DNA of 64,000 nucleotides from Aminobacter anthyllidis (GCF_018555685.1 NZ_JAFLWW010000002.1:62001-126000), one strand, 5' to 3'; positions 8,965 through 18,813 are shown, counted from the first letter of the stretch. Notes: generated by a model not told the origin, from the letters alone. Numbers and translations are program-made.

Positions 8965-10281
8965 CTACCTCCCGCCCGCGCCCTTGAGGCGCGACTGCAC
9001 GATCAGCGGATGGATATAGGGTTCGAGCGCCTTCAACGTCCGGGCGAGCGCGCCGCGCATTTCCTCGACGGTGGCGGCACCCGCCGTCATCATGTCGTGG
9101 CGCGCGATCTCGTTGCCGAGCAGGAAATTGACCGCCCCGGCGAGCATGTCGCGGTCGCGAACGATCTTGGCGCCGCCTCGGTCGATGAGACGCTGGTAGG
9201 TGTCGCGGAAATTCTGCACGTTGCGCCCGGCCAGCACTGCGGTGTCGAGCATCGCCGGTTCAAGCGGGTTCTGGCCGCCATGCGCGGTCATCGAACGGCC
9301 AACGAACGCGATCTCGGTGAGGCGCAGGTAAAGCCCCATCTCGCCAATGGTGTCGCCGAGCAGGATATCGGTGTCAGGCGTGATGCGGTCGCCTGTGCTG
9401 CGACGGGCGACATTCAGGCCCATGGCCGTCAGTTCCGTCGCCAATGCCGCGGCGCGATCGGGATGGCGCGGCACGATGATGGTCAAGAGACTGCGGTGGC
9501 GGCTGCGCAGCATGGCGTGCACTTCGGCAGCCATCACTTCCTCGCCGTCGTGGGTCGACACGGCGGCCCAGGTCGGGCGGCGGCCGATCTGGCGCTGGAT
9601 GGCGTAAAGGGCGCCTTCGTCGGCCGGCGGCGGCGACGTATCGACCTTGAGGTTTCCCGACACGGTGACGGGGCGCGCGCCGAGCGCACGGAAACGCTCG
9701 CCGTCGACCTCCGACTGCGCCACCACATGGGCCATGTTCTCGAACAGCGCCTCGGCGATGTAGGCGCGCTTTTTCCACGACTTGAACGAGCGGTCGGACA
9801 GCCGCCCATTGACCAGAATCTGCGGCACGCGGCGCGCGCCGAGTTCGAGGATCGTCATCGGCCAGATTTCCGATTCGGCGATGATCGCAAGGTCGGGGTG
9901 CCAGTGATCCAGGAAACGGCTGACCGCCGGCTTGAGGTCGAGCGGCACATACTGATGGATGATGCGGCCGCCCAGCCGTTCCTCCGCGACCTGTGCCGAG
10001 GTAACGGTACCCGTCGTCAGCACGACATGGATGCCATAACCAAGGATCGATTCGATCAACGGCACGACCGCAATCGTCTCGCCGACGCTCGCCGCATGGA
10101 ACCAGATCAGTGGCCCGTCAGGCCGCTCCCGGCTCGGCACGCCGTAGCGCTCACGCCGGCGGTTGTGGTCTTCCTTGCCCTTGGAAGCCCGCCAGGCGAC
10201 ATAGGTGCCAACCATCGGATAGGCAGCTGCACCTGCGTAGCGATAGGCTCTGAGGAAGGCGCGCGCCCAGCGTTCGCTCAT
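8965..10281 (-). CDS. waaA: 3-deoxy-D-manno-octulosonic acid (Kdo) transferase WaaA
   Basis: A 438-residue GT30 glycosyltransferase that adds Kdo to lipid IVA at the cytoplasmic face of the inner membrane. It has a short N-terminal membrane anchor, a GPLIWFHAASVGE segment (the base-containing loop of the family), HQYVPLDLKPAVSRFLDHW, and a C-terminal donor-binding part with FVGRSMTAHGGQNPLEPA. The start codon overlaps the stop of the DUF374 gene by ATGA. It sits in a lipid A and envelope operon directly before lpxK, as in other rhizobia. Confidence 0.96.
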   Translation of the reverse strand: MSERWARAFLRAYRYAGAAAYPMVGTYVAWRASKGKEDHNRRRERYGVPSRERPDGPLIWFHAASVGETIAVVPLIESILGYGIHVVLTTGTVTSAQVAEERLGGRIIHQYVPLDLKPAVSRFLDHWHPDLAIIAESEIWPMTILELGARRVPQILVNGRLSDRSFKSWKKRAYIAEALFENMAHVVAQSEVDGERFRALGARPVTVSGNLKVDTSPPPADEGALYAIQRQIGRRPTWAAVSTHDGEEVMAAEVHAMLRSRHRSLLTIIVPRHPDRAAALATELTAMGLNVARRSTGDRITPDTDILLGDTIGEMGLYLRLTEIAFVGRSMTAHGGQNPLEPAMLDTAVLAGRNVQNFRDTYQRLIDRGGAKIVRDRDMLAGAVNFLLGNEIARHDMMTAGAATVEEMRGALARTLKALEPYIHPLIVQSRLKGAGGR

Positions 10282-11072
10282 TTGCCACCGTCCACCAGGC
10301 GATAGGCCTGCTCGGTGGCATAGTCGATGGCGGCGGTCAGTTCCTGGCGCTTGCGCTCCATCTCCGCGTCGTCGGCGTCGGCAGGAACCTCGATCAGGGG
10401 GGCGACGAAAATGGCGCAGCGGCCGAACGGCAGGTTGATCGTGGTCTTGTCCCAGCTGCCTTCCAGCACCTTGCGGCGGCTGCTGGCAATCGCCGCCGGC
10501 GCGATCGGACGCCCGGAAAGGCGCGCCAAAAGCACGATACCCATGCCGGCGTCGCGCGGCGTGCCATGCGGAATGTCAGCGATCATGCATACGTTCTTGC
10601 CGGCATCGAGCGCCTTTTTCAGGGCGATCAGCGCGGTCGCACCACCTTTTTCGAGCTTGCTCTTGGTTTCACGCCCGCCGGAGCCACGCACAGCCTCGAT
10701 GCCGAACTTGTTGATGACCAGCGCATTGAGCTCGGCATCGGCGCTGCGCGACACCATAGCCACCAGGCCGCGCTTGCTCGGATAGAGCGCCGGCGCCAGC
10801 AGATGTTGGCCATGCCACAGGCCGACGATCAGCGGTTCACTGTCGGCGTAGCTGCCCCCGGCCAGCTCATACGAGCCTTTGACCAGCGGATTGGTCAGCT
10901 TGATGAAACGCATCGCGCCGGCAAACAGGCTCGCCACCGCACCCTTGGCGAAACGCGACTTGGCAAGCGGCTCGCGAATGCGGCGCCAGAACGCCTTCGA
11001 CGCCGGCTGCTTGACGCGCTTCTTCTTCGCCGCGGGCCTCACGGCCGGCGACGCCATGCGGGGTTGCTCCAT
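10278..11072 (-). CDS. DUF374 lysophospholipid acyltransferase-family protein
   Basis: A 264-residue protein with a basic N-terminus, a region likely to associate with the membrane, and the DUF374 domain over about residues 65-240. The segment LIVGLWHGQHLLAP carries the histidine of the acyltransferase-like active site, and IADIPHGTPRDAGMGIVLLARLSGRPI follows the family pattern. DUF374 proteins are related to LpxL/PlsC acyltransferases; the position between DUF4170 and waaA supports a role in lipid A or another envelope lipid, but the acyl donor and acceptor are unknown. Its start shares a base with the DUF4170 stop (TGATG) and its stop overlaps waaA by ATGA. Confidence 0.85.
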   Translation of the reverse strand: MEQPRMASPAVRPAAKKKRVKQPASKAFWRRIREPLAKSRFAKGAVASLFAGAMRFIKLTNPLVKGSYELAGGSYADSEPLIVGLWHGQHLLAPALYPSKRGLVAMVSRSADAELNALVINKFGIEAVRGSGGRETKSKLEKGGATALIALKKALDAGKNVCMIADIPHGTPRDAGMGIVLLARLSGRPIAPAAIASSRRKVLEGSWDKTTINLPFGRCAIFVAPLIEVPADADDAEMERKRQELTAAIDYATEQAYRLVDGGK

Positions 11073-11323
11073 CAGTTCTGACCGGCGGCCTTTGTGTCGG
11101 GCTCCAGCAACCGATGCAGGTGGACGACGAAATAGCGCATGTGGGCGTTGTCCACGCTCGCCTGCGCCTTCGCCTTCCAGGCCAACTCGGCCGACTTGTA
11201 GTCGGGATAGATGCCAACCATGTCGAGCGCATCGAGATCGCGGAACTCAGTTCCGCCGAGCTTCGTCAACTCGCCGCCAAACACCAGATGCAGGAGCTGC
11301 TTTTTTCCGTTTTCTTCGGACAT
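11072..11323 (-). CDS. DUF4170 domain-containing protein
   Basis: An 83-residue cytosolic protein matching DUF4170: LLHLVFGGEL, then FRDLDALDMVGIYPDYKSAELAWKAKAQASVDNAHMRYFVVHLHRLLEP. The family is found in alphaproteobacteria and often lies next to the DUF374/waaA genes, as here. Function is unknown. It is translationally coupled to the DUF374 gene by a one-base overlap and follows the CysQ-like gene after 78 bases. Confidence 0.88.
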   Translation of the reverse strand: MSEENGKKQLLHLVFGGELTKLGGTEFRDLDALDMVGIYPDYKSAELAWKAKAQASVDNAHMRYFVVHLHRLLEPDTKAAGQN

Positions 11324-11401
11324 CTGTTTCCTTGATTCATCATCTCAGGGCTTGCCTGATCTAGACCAAAGCGAGCCGTTTTGGAACACTTGGTAAAATC
11401 A

Positions 11402-12208
11402 TCAACCGTTGTAGCGGGCAATCACCTCGGCCATGACGTCGAGCAGCGTCCCGCTGCCGGCCATCAGCGCGCCATGAACGATATCGCTGCCCGCAAAGGC
11501 GAGCTTGTTGCCGTGCCGGTCAAGCAGCTTTCCACCAGCCTCGGTCAGTATAAGTTCGGCCGCCGCGATGTCCCAATCATGGGCATTCGGCTTGACGAAG
11601 GTTGCGTCGAGCGCCCCGTTGGCGATCATCGCAACGCGGTAGGCCAGGGACGGAATATAGGCCTCGCGATCGAGCCTGTCCTGCCATTCCGCAGGCATCC
11701 CGTCGATCATCGGCTTGGGGCCGGCGATACGGATGCGTTCGCCCATCTCACGCACCTCGAGCGGCGCGCCATTTAGAAAGGCGCCACCGCCGGCGACCGC
11801 CCAATAGGTCTCGTTACGGGCAGGGCATTCGAGCACGCCGGCAAGCGAGCGGCCGTTCTCGACGACGGCAACGCTGACGCACCATGCCGTGCGCCCTTCG
11901 ACAAAACCGCGCGTGCCATCGATCGGATCGACGACGAAGGTACGGCGCGCGCCGAGCCGGTCGGGATTGTCTGCGGTTTCCTCCGACAGCCAGCCATAGT
12001 CAGGCCGTGCCGCCAGCAACGTGTCGCGCAGATAATGGTCGGCGGCGTAGTCGGCCTCGCTGACCGGCGAATTGCCGCCCTTGAACCAGACTTCCGGGCT
12101 CTGGCGGAAAAAGCCCATGGCGATCCGCCCTGCCTCGGTGGCCGCAGCACGCAGCAGTTCGAGTTCAGCCTTGAGATCGGCGCTGTCGATGTTGTCAGTC
12201 ACCGGCAA
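11402..12208 (-). CDS. Inositol monophosphatase-family phosphatase, CysQ-like
   Basis: A 268-residue member of the lithium-sensitive phosphatase superfamily. Metal-binding motifs are visible: SEETAD near residues 75-80, DPIDGT at 94-99 with FVEG after it, and WDIAAAELILTEAGG towards the C-terminus. This pattern fits 3'(2'),5'-bisphosphate nucleotidase (CysQ, which hydrolyses PAP) or an inositol/sugar phosphatase; sequence alone does not separate these. The gene overlaps the 3' end of the pmbA gene by 14 bases and is followed by the DUF4170-waaA-lpxK genes. Confidence 0.85.
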   Translation of the reverse strand: MPVTDNIDSADLKAELELLRAAATEAGRIAMGFFRQSPEVWFKGGNSPVSEADYAADHYLRDTLLAARPDYGWLSEETADNPDRLGARRTFVVDPIDGTRGFVEGRTAWCVSVAVVENGRSLAGVLECPARNETYWAVAGGGAFLNGAPLEVREMGERIRIAGPKPMIDGMPAEWQDRLDREAYIPSLAYRVAMIANGALDATFVKPNAHDWDIAAAELILTEAGGKLLDRHGNKLAFAGSDIVHGALMAGSGTLLDVMAEVIARYNG

Positions 12209-13538
12209 GGGTCATGCCTTCGATCAGAAGCGTTGGCGCGGCAGTGCCAAAATTGCGGTCGAGATCGCTCGCTGGCACCATGCGCAGGAACATGTCCTTG
12301 AGATTTGAGGCGATCGTCACCTCCGAGACCGCCCAGGTGATCTCGCCATTTTCGATCCAGAAGCCCGAGGCGCCACGGCTGTATTCGCCCGTCACCATGT
12401 CGACGCCCTGGCCGAACACCTCGGTGACGTAGAAGCCGCGCTTGAGCGAACGGATGATCTCCTCGGGCGAACGGTCGCCCGGCTCGATGCTGAAATTGGT
12501 CGACGACGGCGACACCGACGAGCCGCCACGCGCGCCACGGCCGTTGGTGACGAGGCCGAGCTCGCGCGCCGCCGATGTCGACAGGAACCAATGGTTGAGC
12601 ACGCCCTTGTCGACCATCCTGAGCGTCGCACCCTCGATGCCTTCGCCGTCGAACGGACGCGACGCCTGGCCGCGCAGCTTCAACGGCTCGTCGATGGCGG
12701 TGATGGCGGCGGATGCCACCTGCTTGCCCATCATGTCGCGCAGGAAGCTGGTCTTGCGGGCTACCGACGCGCCATTGATGGCGCCTGCGAGGTGTCCTGC
12801 GATGCCGCGCGCGACACGCGGATCGAAAACGACGTCGACAGGCCCGGTCGCAGCCTTGCGCGCGTTGAGCCGCTTGACGGCGCGCTCGCCGGCCTTGCGG
12901 CCGATTTCGTCAGCCGCATCGAGATCGGCGAAGTGAATGCGTGACGAAAAATCGTAGTCGCGCTCCATCGACGTGCCCTCGCCGGCGATGACGCTGGCGG
13001 AGCGTGAGAAGCGCGATCCGACATAGTGGCCGACGAAGCCGTGCGACGTCGCAAGCACGAGCCCGCCAAGACCAGCGGCAGCGCCTGCGCCGGATGAATT
13101 GGTCACGCCCTTGACAGCGAGCGCGGCCTCTTCGGCGGCGAGCGCGTCTTCCTTCAGGCGTTCAGCCGAAACGACCGCGTTGTCGAACAGATCGAGGTCG
13201 CGCGGCGCATGCGCCAGCAACGATGCATCCGCCAGACCCTGATAGGGATCCTCGGGCGAAACCCTGGCCATCGCCACGGCGCGTTCGGCCAACACCTTGG
13301 GATCAGAAGCGGCAGTGGCCGAAACGCTGGCGACGCGCTGGCCGACGAACACCCTGAGCGACATATCCTCGCTCTCGGAGGCTTCGGTTGCCTCGACCTT
13401 GCCGAGGCGCACCGAAACACTTGTCGAGCGCCCACGCACGGCAACGGCGTCGGCTGCGTCGGCACCGGCCTTTTTTGCCGCCTCGACGAGGCTCGCCACC
13501 CGGTCGGCCAGTTTCGCGGCGTCGTTGGTATCGTTCAT
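12195..13538 (-). CDS. pmbA: TldD/PmbA family protein, PmbA-like
   Basis: A 447-residue TldD/PmbA-family protein. TldD and PmbA (TldE) form a heteromeric metalloprotease that processes some modified peptides and CcdA antitoxin. Visible family segments are VRGRSTSVSVRLGKVEATEASE near the N-terminus, VFDPRVARGIAGHLAGAINGASV, and GDRSPEEIIRSLKRGFYVTEVFGQGVDMVTGEYSRGASGFWIENGEI. It lacks an HExxxH motif, so it is the PmbA rather than the TldD partner. ATG codons at 13538 and 13544 are both possible; 13538 has the better-spaced GGAAA. It heads a minus-strand run that ends at lpxK. Confidence 0.9.
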   Translation of the reverse strand: MNDTNDAAKLADRVASLVEAAKKAGADAADAVAVRGRSTSVSVRLGKVEATEASESEDMSLRVFVGQRVASVSATAASDPKVLAERAVAMARVSPEDPYQGLADASLLAHAPRDLDLFDNAVVSAERLKEDALAAEEAALAVKGVTNSSGAGAAAGLGGLVLATSHGFVGHYVGSRFSRSASVIAGEGTSMERDYDFSSRIHFADLDAADEIGRKAGERAVKRLNARKAATGPVDVVFDPRVARGIAGHLAGAINGASVARKTSFLRDMMGKQVASAAITAIDEPLKLRGQASRPFDGEGIEGATLRMVDKGVLNHWFLSTSAARELGLVTNGRGARGGSSVSPSSTNFSIEPGDRSPEEIIRSLKRGFYVTEVFGQGVDMVTGEYSRGASGFWIENGEITWAVSEVTIASNLKDMFLRMVPASDLDRNFGTAAPTLLIEGMTLAGD

Positions 13539-13681
13539 TGGCATTTTCCGATTGCTTGCCGCCCGTTGGTCGCGGCCCGTACCACCCCATCTATTGTCCC
13601 CAACCCGCTTGTGCAATGGGCGGGTGCATGGTCAAACGGCCCTAATCAGGCGCTTCGCCGTCGAAATCTTTGGGAAATCGC

Positions 13682-15112
13682 ATGTCCACACAGGCCCCGG
13701 CGGCGGCACCGGCAAAATTCACCACCGGTTCGACCATGCGCCATGTCGTGGTCATGACCGGCACCGGATCGGTCGGCCTGATCGCCATCTTCATCGTCGA
13801 CGCGCTCAACCTGTTCTATATTTCGCTGCTCGGCATCGAGGAACTGGCTGCCGCGATCGGCTTTGCCTCGACACTGCTGTTCTTCACCCTATCGATCTCG
13901 ATCGGCTTCACCATCGCCTGCGGCGCGCTGGTGGCGCGCTGCCTTGGCCGTGGCCAGCGCGAGGAAGCCCGGCGCATGGGCGGCGCATCGATGGTCTTCA
14001 TGGGCATTGCCACGCTGGTGATGACGCTCGCTGCCCTGCCTTTCCTGCGCCCGCTGCTGTCGCTGCTTGGCGCCACCGGCGCCACGCTCGACCTGTCGAC
14101 GCGGTTCCTGCAGATCGTGCTGCCGTCTTTCCCTATCATGGCGCTCGGCATGTGCACGACAGGCATTCTGCGCGGCGTCGGCGATGCGCGACGGGCGATG
14201 TATGTGACGCTAGGCAGCGGCATCGCTGCGGCCATTCTCGACCCGATCCTGATCTTCGGCTTCGACCTCGGCCTCGACGGTGCGGCCATCTCGACGGTGC
14301 TGACGCGTTTCGTGATGCTGGCCATTGGCCTGCACGGTGCCCATGTCGTGCACAAGCTGATCAAGATCCCCGATCTGAGCGGGTTGCGCGAGGCTGTTCG
14401 TCCATTCTTCGCCATCGGCGTGCCGGCGATGCTGACCCAGGTCGCAACCCCTGTCGGCAACGCCTATGTCACTATCGAAATGGCCGCTTTCGGTGACCAG
14501 GCGGTGGCCGGCTGGGCGATCATTGGCCGGCTGGTGCCGGTCGCCTTCGGCGTCATCTTCGCGCTTTCAGGTGCCGTCGGGCCGATCCTCGGGCAGAACT
14601 ACGGCGCCCGCAAGTTCGACCGCCTGACAACGACGATGCGCGACAGCCTGCTGTTCACCATCGTCTATGTGCTGGCCGTCTGGGCGCTGCTGGCGATCTT
14701 CGCCAACCCGATCGCCAGCGCCTTCGGGGCCGAGGGCATCGCCCGCGAACTGATCGTGTTCTTTTGCCATTTCGCCGCCGGCAGCTTCCTGTTCAATGGC
14801 GCGATCTTCGTTTCGAGCGCTGCCTTCAACAATCTGGGCTATCCGACCTACTCAACCGTGTTCAACTGGGGCCGCTCGACGCTCGGCGTCATCCCCTTCG
14901 TCTGGATCGGCGCGCATTACTGGGGTGCCATCGGCGTCATCGCCGGATGGGGCCTGGGCGCGGTCGTGTTCGGGGTGGTGTCGATGTTTGTCTGCTTCCG
15001 CGTCGTCAACGCGATCGCGCGCGAACCGCAGCATCAGGACGAGCCGGTGCCGGCGCCGCCTCCGGCAGCGCAGTCGCCGTTCTCCACCGGCAAGGCATCC
15101 ACCCTGCAATAG
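13682..15112 (+). CDS. MATE-family efflux transporter
   Basis: A 476-residue protein with about twelve hydrophobic segments in two homologous halves, as in the multidrug and toxic compound extrusion family, which uses a sodium or proton gradient for export. Family features include LFYISLLGIEELAAAIGFA in helix 1-2, RGVGDARRAMYVTLG, and the second-half counterpart GPILGQNYGARKFDR. The C-terminal tail is proline-rich and cytosolic. It is divergent from pmbA with 143 bases between starts. Start at 13682 is preceded by GGGAA. Substrate unknown. A second, distinct MATE gene lies at 38471. Confidence 0.92.
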   Translation: MSTQAPAAAPAKFTTGSTMRHVVVMTGTGSVGLIAIFIVDALNLFYISLLGIEELAAAIGFASTLLFFTLSISIGFTIACGALVARCLGRGQREEARRMGGASMVFMGIATLVMTLAALPFLRPLLSLLGATGATLDLSTRFLQIVLPSFPIMALGMCTTGILRGVGDARRAMYVTLGSGIAAAILDPILIFGFDLGLDGAAISTVLTRFVMLAIGLHGAHVVHKLIKIPDLSGLREAVRPFFAIGVPAMLTQVATPVGNAYVTIEMAAFGDQAVAGWAIIGRLVPVAFGVIFALSGAVGPILGQNYGARKFDRLTTTMRDSLLFTIVYVLAVWALLAIFANPIASAFGAEGIARELIVFFCHFAAGSFLFNGAIFVSSAAFNNLGYPTYSTVFNWGRSTLGVIPFVWIGAHYWGAIGVIAGWGLGAVVFGVVSMFVCFRVVNAIAREPQHQDEPVPAPPPAAQSPFSTGKASTLQ

Positions 15113-15144
15113 GCGGAAACCGACGGCCCGTTCGGCCTACTGGC

Positions 15145-15966
15145 CTACTGAAGGATCTCGTCCACGGCGCGCTTGAGCTCGTCCTTGATGGCCGCCGTCT
15201 CGGCCATCACCTGGTCGATCTTCAGGAAATCGAGCGCCTTGAAGCGCGACACCGGCGGCCTCAGGAAGATGTCGGGCGGGTTCTGGCCGAGCTTGTTGGC
15301 GATGATCGACTGCATCATCAACTGGGTTGCGCCAAACATCAGGTCGATGGAGTTGGGCTGCTTGCGCCCGTTTTCGAACGGCGCGCCAACGACGTCGATG
15401 GCGATGATGTGGTCGGCCAGGCCCTCGAGCAGGTCGAACGGCACCGGATTGTAGATGCCGCCGTCGATATAGAGGGTATTGCCGCGCGTCACCGGCTTGA
15501 ACACCGCCGGGATTGCCGCCGATGCGGCAAGGGCTGAAAACAGCTCGCCCTCCTCGAACACCTTCAGGCAATGGCCGTAATAGTCGGTTGCCGTCACCTT
15601 CAAGGGCAGCTTCAGCTCCTCGAAGGTTGCCGGCACGCCCTCGGGCAGGAACGACTTGAGGATGCGCTCGACATTGAACTGGGTGACCCTGATGCCGGTC
15701 TCGACCATCTCCGAGAGCGTGCCCGGCCGGGCCCGCCACATGCGGCTTGCCACCTCCGCCGGCCGGCCAAGTACGGATCGGGAATGCTCGTGGATTTCCT
15801 TGCCGGTCAGGCCGGCGGCCATGCCGGCGCCCATGACCGCGCCGATGGAAGAACCCGCGATCGCCACCGGCTTGATGCCGAGTTCGTCCAGCGCCTCGAT
15901 GACATGGATATGGGCGAGGCCGCGCGCGCCGCCACCACCGAGAGCGAGTGCGAAGGTGGCGCTCAT
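15145..15966 (-). CDS. Patatin-like phospholipase family protein
   Basis: A 273-residue patatin-type serine hydrolase. It has the oxyanion motif GGGGARGLAHIHV at residues 10-22, the nucleophile elbow GSSIG near residue 40, and the DGG catalytic aspartate motif (YIDGGIYNPVP). There is no signal peptide, so it probably acts on phospholipids from the cytosolic side. Its ATG overlaps the stop of the M16 peptidase gene upstream by ATGA, so it is cotranslated with the peptidase pair. Confidence 0.92.
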   Translation of the reverse strand: MSATFALALGGGGARGLAHIHVIEALDELGIKPVAIAGSSIGAVMGAGMAAGLTGKEIHEHSRSVLGRPAEVASRMWRARPGTLSEMVETGIRVTQFNVERILKSFLPEGVPATFEELKLPLKVTATDYYGHCLKVFEEGELFSALAASAAIPAVFKPVTRGNTLYIDGGIYNPVPFDLLEGLADHIIAIDVVGAPFENGRKQPNSIDLMFGATQLMMQSIIANKLGQNPPDIFLRPPVSRFKALDFLKIDQVMAETAAIKDELKRAVDEILQ

Positions 15967-17321
15967 CCCTTGCTCGCTTCGACAAATTTCGGACCGAGGA
16001 TCATGATCGCCGGTTCGACCGACAGCAGCTTGCGTGCCGCCGCCTTCACGTCGTCGAGTTTGACGGCATTGATCAGGTCGATGCGCCTTTGCATGTAGTC
16101 GATACCGAGCTTGTCGGTCTGCAGGTCGACAAGCGTGCCGGCGATAGCGCCTGAGGAATCGAGATTGTTGATGGCATAGGCGCCAAGCATGTATTTCTTG
16201 GCCGCGTCGAGTTCGGCCTCGGTGGGGCCCTCCTCCGCCATCTTGCGGATCACCTCGCGGATGACGCCAAGCGTTTCGGCTGCCCGGTCCGACCGCGACG
16301 CGGTGCCGATGATCAGCGACGACGAATGCTCCTGGTTGATCAGCGCCGAGCTGACGCTGTAGGCCAGCCCGCGCTTTTCGCGCACCTCGTCAAACAGCCG
16401 CGACGAGAATGTGCCGCCGCCGAGGATATGCTCCATGAGAGCGGCGGCGAGGAAGTCCGGCGCCTCGCGCGGAACACCTGGGTAGACGAGCTGCAGCGAG
16501 GTCTGCGGCAGCGGATACTCGATGTGCATCGTCTGGCCGAGCCTCGGCTCGACACGCTCGACCGGCCGCAACTCGGCCTTTTCCGGCAACGCGCCGAACA
16601 CCTGGTCGAGCCGCTTCTTCAGAGCTTCGGCATCGATAGCCCCGACAACGGCGACATGGATGTTTTCGCGGGTGAAATTGGCCTTGTGGAAAGCGCGCAG
16701 GTCATCCGCCGTGATCGTGGCCAGCGATTTCTCCGTGCCCATGTCGGGCCGCGCATAAGGATGCGTGCTGTAGATCGCCTCGGCCCATTTGCGTGCCGCC
16801 TGGGTTTCGGGGTCGCGCGCATTGGCGACGATGCCGTTGACGATCTGCGAGCGGATGCGGTCGATCGGTGCCTGGTCGAAGCGCGGCTTCTCGACGGCGA
16901 GCTTCAGCAACTCGAACGCATCGTCCTGCCGCTCGGCCAGCATGCGCATGCCGCCGCCGACGGCATCATTGCCTTCGTTGAAGCCCATTTCCGCGCCGGC
17001 TTCGTCAAGCTTGATCTGAAAGGCGTCGCTGTCGAGATCGCCGGCACCTTCGTCGAAAAGCCCGGTCATCAGATTGGCGAGCCCTTCCTTGCCGACAGGG
17101 TCTTGCGTGCTGCCGCCATCGAACAGGAACTTGATGGCGATGATCGGCACCGAATAGTCCTCGACCAGCCAGGCGGTGATGCCCTTGTCGGACTTGACCT
17201 CCTGGATCCGGACCTCTGCGCGTGCGGCAACCACCGCCGGCAGCACTAAAAACACGAGCGCCAGCATCAGCGTCGCAGCCGATACAAGAACCTTTAAACG
17301 CATTGCCATGAGCGTGGTCAT
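15963..17321 (-). CDS. M16-family peptidase homologue lacking the zinc motif
   Basis: A 452-residue exported protein with a signal sequence or membrane anchor (about residues 7-33) and the two-domain M16 (pitrilysin/MPP) fold. The position where active members have HxxEH reads LANLMTGLFDEG, so zinc binding and catalysis are not expected here. In the C-terminal half it keeps the LGGGTFSSRLFDEVREKRGLAYSVSS segment that binds substrate and closes the chamber. It is probably the inactive partner of the preceding HxxEH-bearing protein, like the alpha/beta pair of mitochondrial processing peptidase. Start at 17321 is four bases after that gene's stop. Confidence 0.9.
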   Translation of the reverse strand: MTTLMAMRLKVLVSAATLMLALVFLVLPAVVAARAEVRIQEVKSDKGITAWLVEDYSVPIIAIKFLFDGGSTQDPVGKEGLANLMTGLFDEGAGDLDSDAFQIKLDEAGAEMGFNEGNDAVGGGMRMLAERQDDAFELLKLAVEKPRFDQAPIDRIRSQIVNGIVANARDPETQAARKWAEAIYSTHPYARPDMGTEKSLATITADDLRAFHKANFTRENIHVAVVGAIDAEALKKRLDQVFGALPEKAELRPVERVEPRLGQTMHIEYPLPQTSLQLVYPGVPREAPDFLAAALMEHILGGGTFSSRLFDEVREKRGLAYSVSSALINQEHSSSLIIGTASRSDRAAETLGVIREVIRKMAEEGPTEAELDAAKKYMLGAYAINNLDSSGAIAGTLVDLQTDKLGIDYMQRRIDLINAVKLDDVKAAARKLLSVEPAIMILGPKFVEASKG

Positions 17322-17325
17322 CAAA

Positions 17326-18699
17326 TCATTTCTCGACAGATTTGGCAGGCAACAGATAGCCGGCAACCGAATGGTCGGGATTGAGGTACTTGGCGGCAAC
17401 CGCCTTGATCTGGTCGGTCGTCACCGCGCGGATCCTGTCTGGCCACTGCTCGATGTCGGCAACCGTGCCTCCGGTCGCCAGCGTGGCGCCATAGATGTTG
17501 GCCATGCTCGCCTGGTTGTCGCGGGCAAAGATCATCGAGCGGACAAAGCGGTCCTTGGCCTTTTCGAGCTCGTCCGATGTCACGCCGTCCTTGATGATGC
17601 GGCGGATCTCGACGTCGACGGCGGCTTCCACCTGCTGCAGCCCGGCTTCGCCACGCGGCGCACCATAGACGGTGAAGCTGGTGTCGTCGACCATCGTGCC
17701 CTGGAAGAAGGCGCCGGCGGAGGAGGCAATGCCGTCCTTGACGACCAGGCCCTGGTAGAGCCGGCTGCGGCTGCCACCGCCAAGGATCTCCGACAGAAGA
17801 TCGAGCGCCTCGGCCTCGCCAGGCTCGGCCGTCTGGTAGGACGGAACAACCCAGGCCTTGGAGAAGCTCGGCACGCTGACGCGCTCGTCGGTCAGCTCGA
17901 CTGTACGCTTGGTGTTCTGCTCTGGCTCGGTCGGGCGGATGCGCGGCGGAAGCTCCGGGCCGCGCGCCACCTTGCCATAGGTCTTCTCGGCAAGCGCCTT
18001 GACCGTCTCCGGCTCGACATCGCCGGCAACAATCAGGATCGCGTTGTTGGGCGCGTAATACTGTCCGTAGAAAGCGGTCGCGTCGACCCGGTTGAGCTTC
18101 TCGATCTCATGCATCCAGCCGATGACCGGAATGCGATAAGGCTGGTTCTGGTACAGCGTCGCGTCGACTTCCTCGTTGAGCAGCGCGCCCGGATTGTTTT
18201 CGACGCGCGAGCGGCGTTCTTCCAGGATGACGTCGCGCTCGGGGCCGATCACCGCATCGGTCAGTACCAGATTGCGCATCCGGTCGGCCTCGAAGCTCAT
18301 CATCGTTTCGAGTGCACCAGGTGTCACCGTCTGGTGGTAGGCGGTGTAGTCGTAGGTGGTGAAGGCGTTCTCGCTGCCGCCGATCTCGGCGATCTTCTGG
18401 CCGAACTCGCCGGCCTTGTGATTAGCCGTCCCCTTGAACATCAGGTGTTCGAAGAAGTGGGCGATACCCGACTTGCCGGGCATCTCGTCGGCGCTGCCGA
18501 CCTTGTACCAGACCATGTGCGTTGCGATCGGCGCACGATGGTCGGGGATGACGACGACCTGCATTCCGTTGTCGAGCGTGAAGCTGGTGACCTTCCAGTC
18601 GCTGCGTGGCGCTTCGGCCAGAACCGGTGCCGTCCAGGCAAGGCCCAAGGCAAATACGGTTGGCAGCGAAGCTTTCGCCCGCAAGAATTTCAAGATCAT
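17326..18699 (-). CDS. M16-family zinc metallopeptidase, exported
   Basis: A 457-residue protein with a signal peptide (hydrophobic to about residue 28, likely cut after VLA). The inverted zinc motif HFFEH is at residues 81-85, with a glutamate-rich helix near 150-160 that supplies the third ligand. The C-terminal domain has [22 protein letters not shown]. This should be an active periplasmic peptidase cutting peptides inside a closed chamber. With the next gene it makes an active/inactive pair; both belong to one operon with the patatin gene. Confidence 0.93.
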   Translation of the reverse strand: MILKFLRAKASLPTVFALGLAWTAPVLAEAPRSDWKVTSFTLDNGMQVVVIPDHRAPIATHMVWYKVGSADEMPGKSGIAHFFEHLMFKGTANHKAGEFGQKIAEIGGSENAFTTYDYTAYHQTVTPGALETMMSFEADRMRNLVLTDAVIGPERDVILEERRSRVENNPGALLNEEVDATLYQNQPYRIPVIGWMHEIEKLNRVDATAFYGQYYAPNNAILIVAGDVEPETVKALAEKTYGKVARGPELPPRIRPTEPEQNTKRTVELTDERVSVPSFSKAWVVPSYQTAEPGEAEALDLLSEILGGGSRSRLYQGLVVKDGIASSAGAFFQGTMVDDTSFTVYGAPRGEAGLQQVEAAVDVEIRRIIKDGVTSDELEKAKDRFVRSMIFARDNQASMANIYGATLATGGTVADIEQWPDRIRAVTTDQIKAVAAKYLNPDHSVAGYLLPAKSVEK

Positions 18700-18813
18700 C
18701 GACTGCCTCTGAATGTGGACGTGCCCGCCTTATAGGCTTCGGCACAAAGCGGCGGGAAGTGAATTGTTCGTAATCTTCCGGTCCGAAAGAGGCCGAAGTC
18801 GGGCGCCTGCCAG

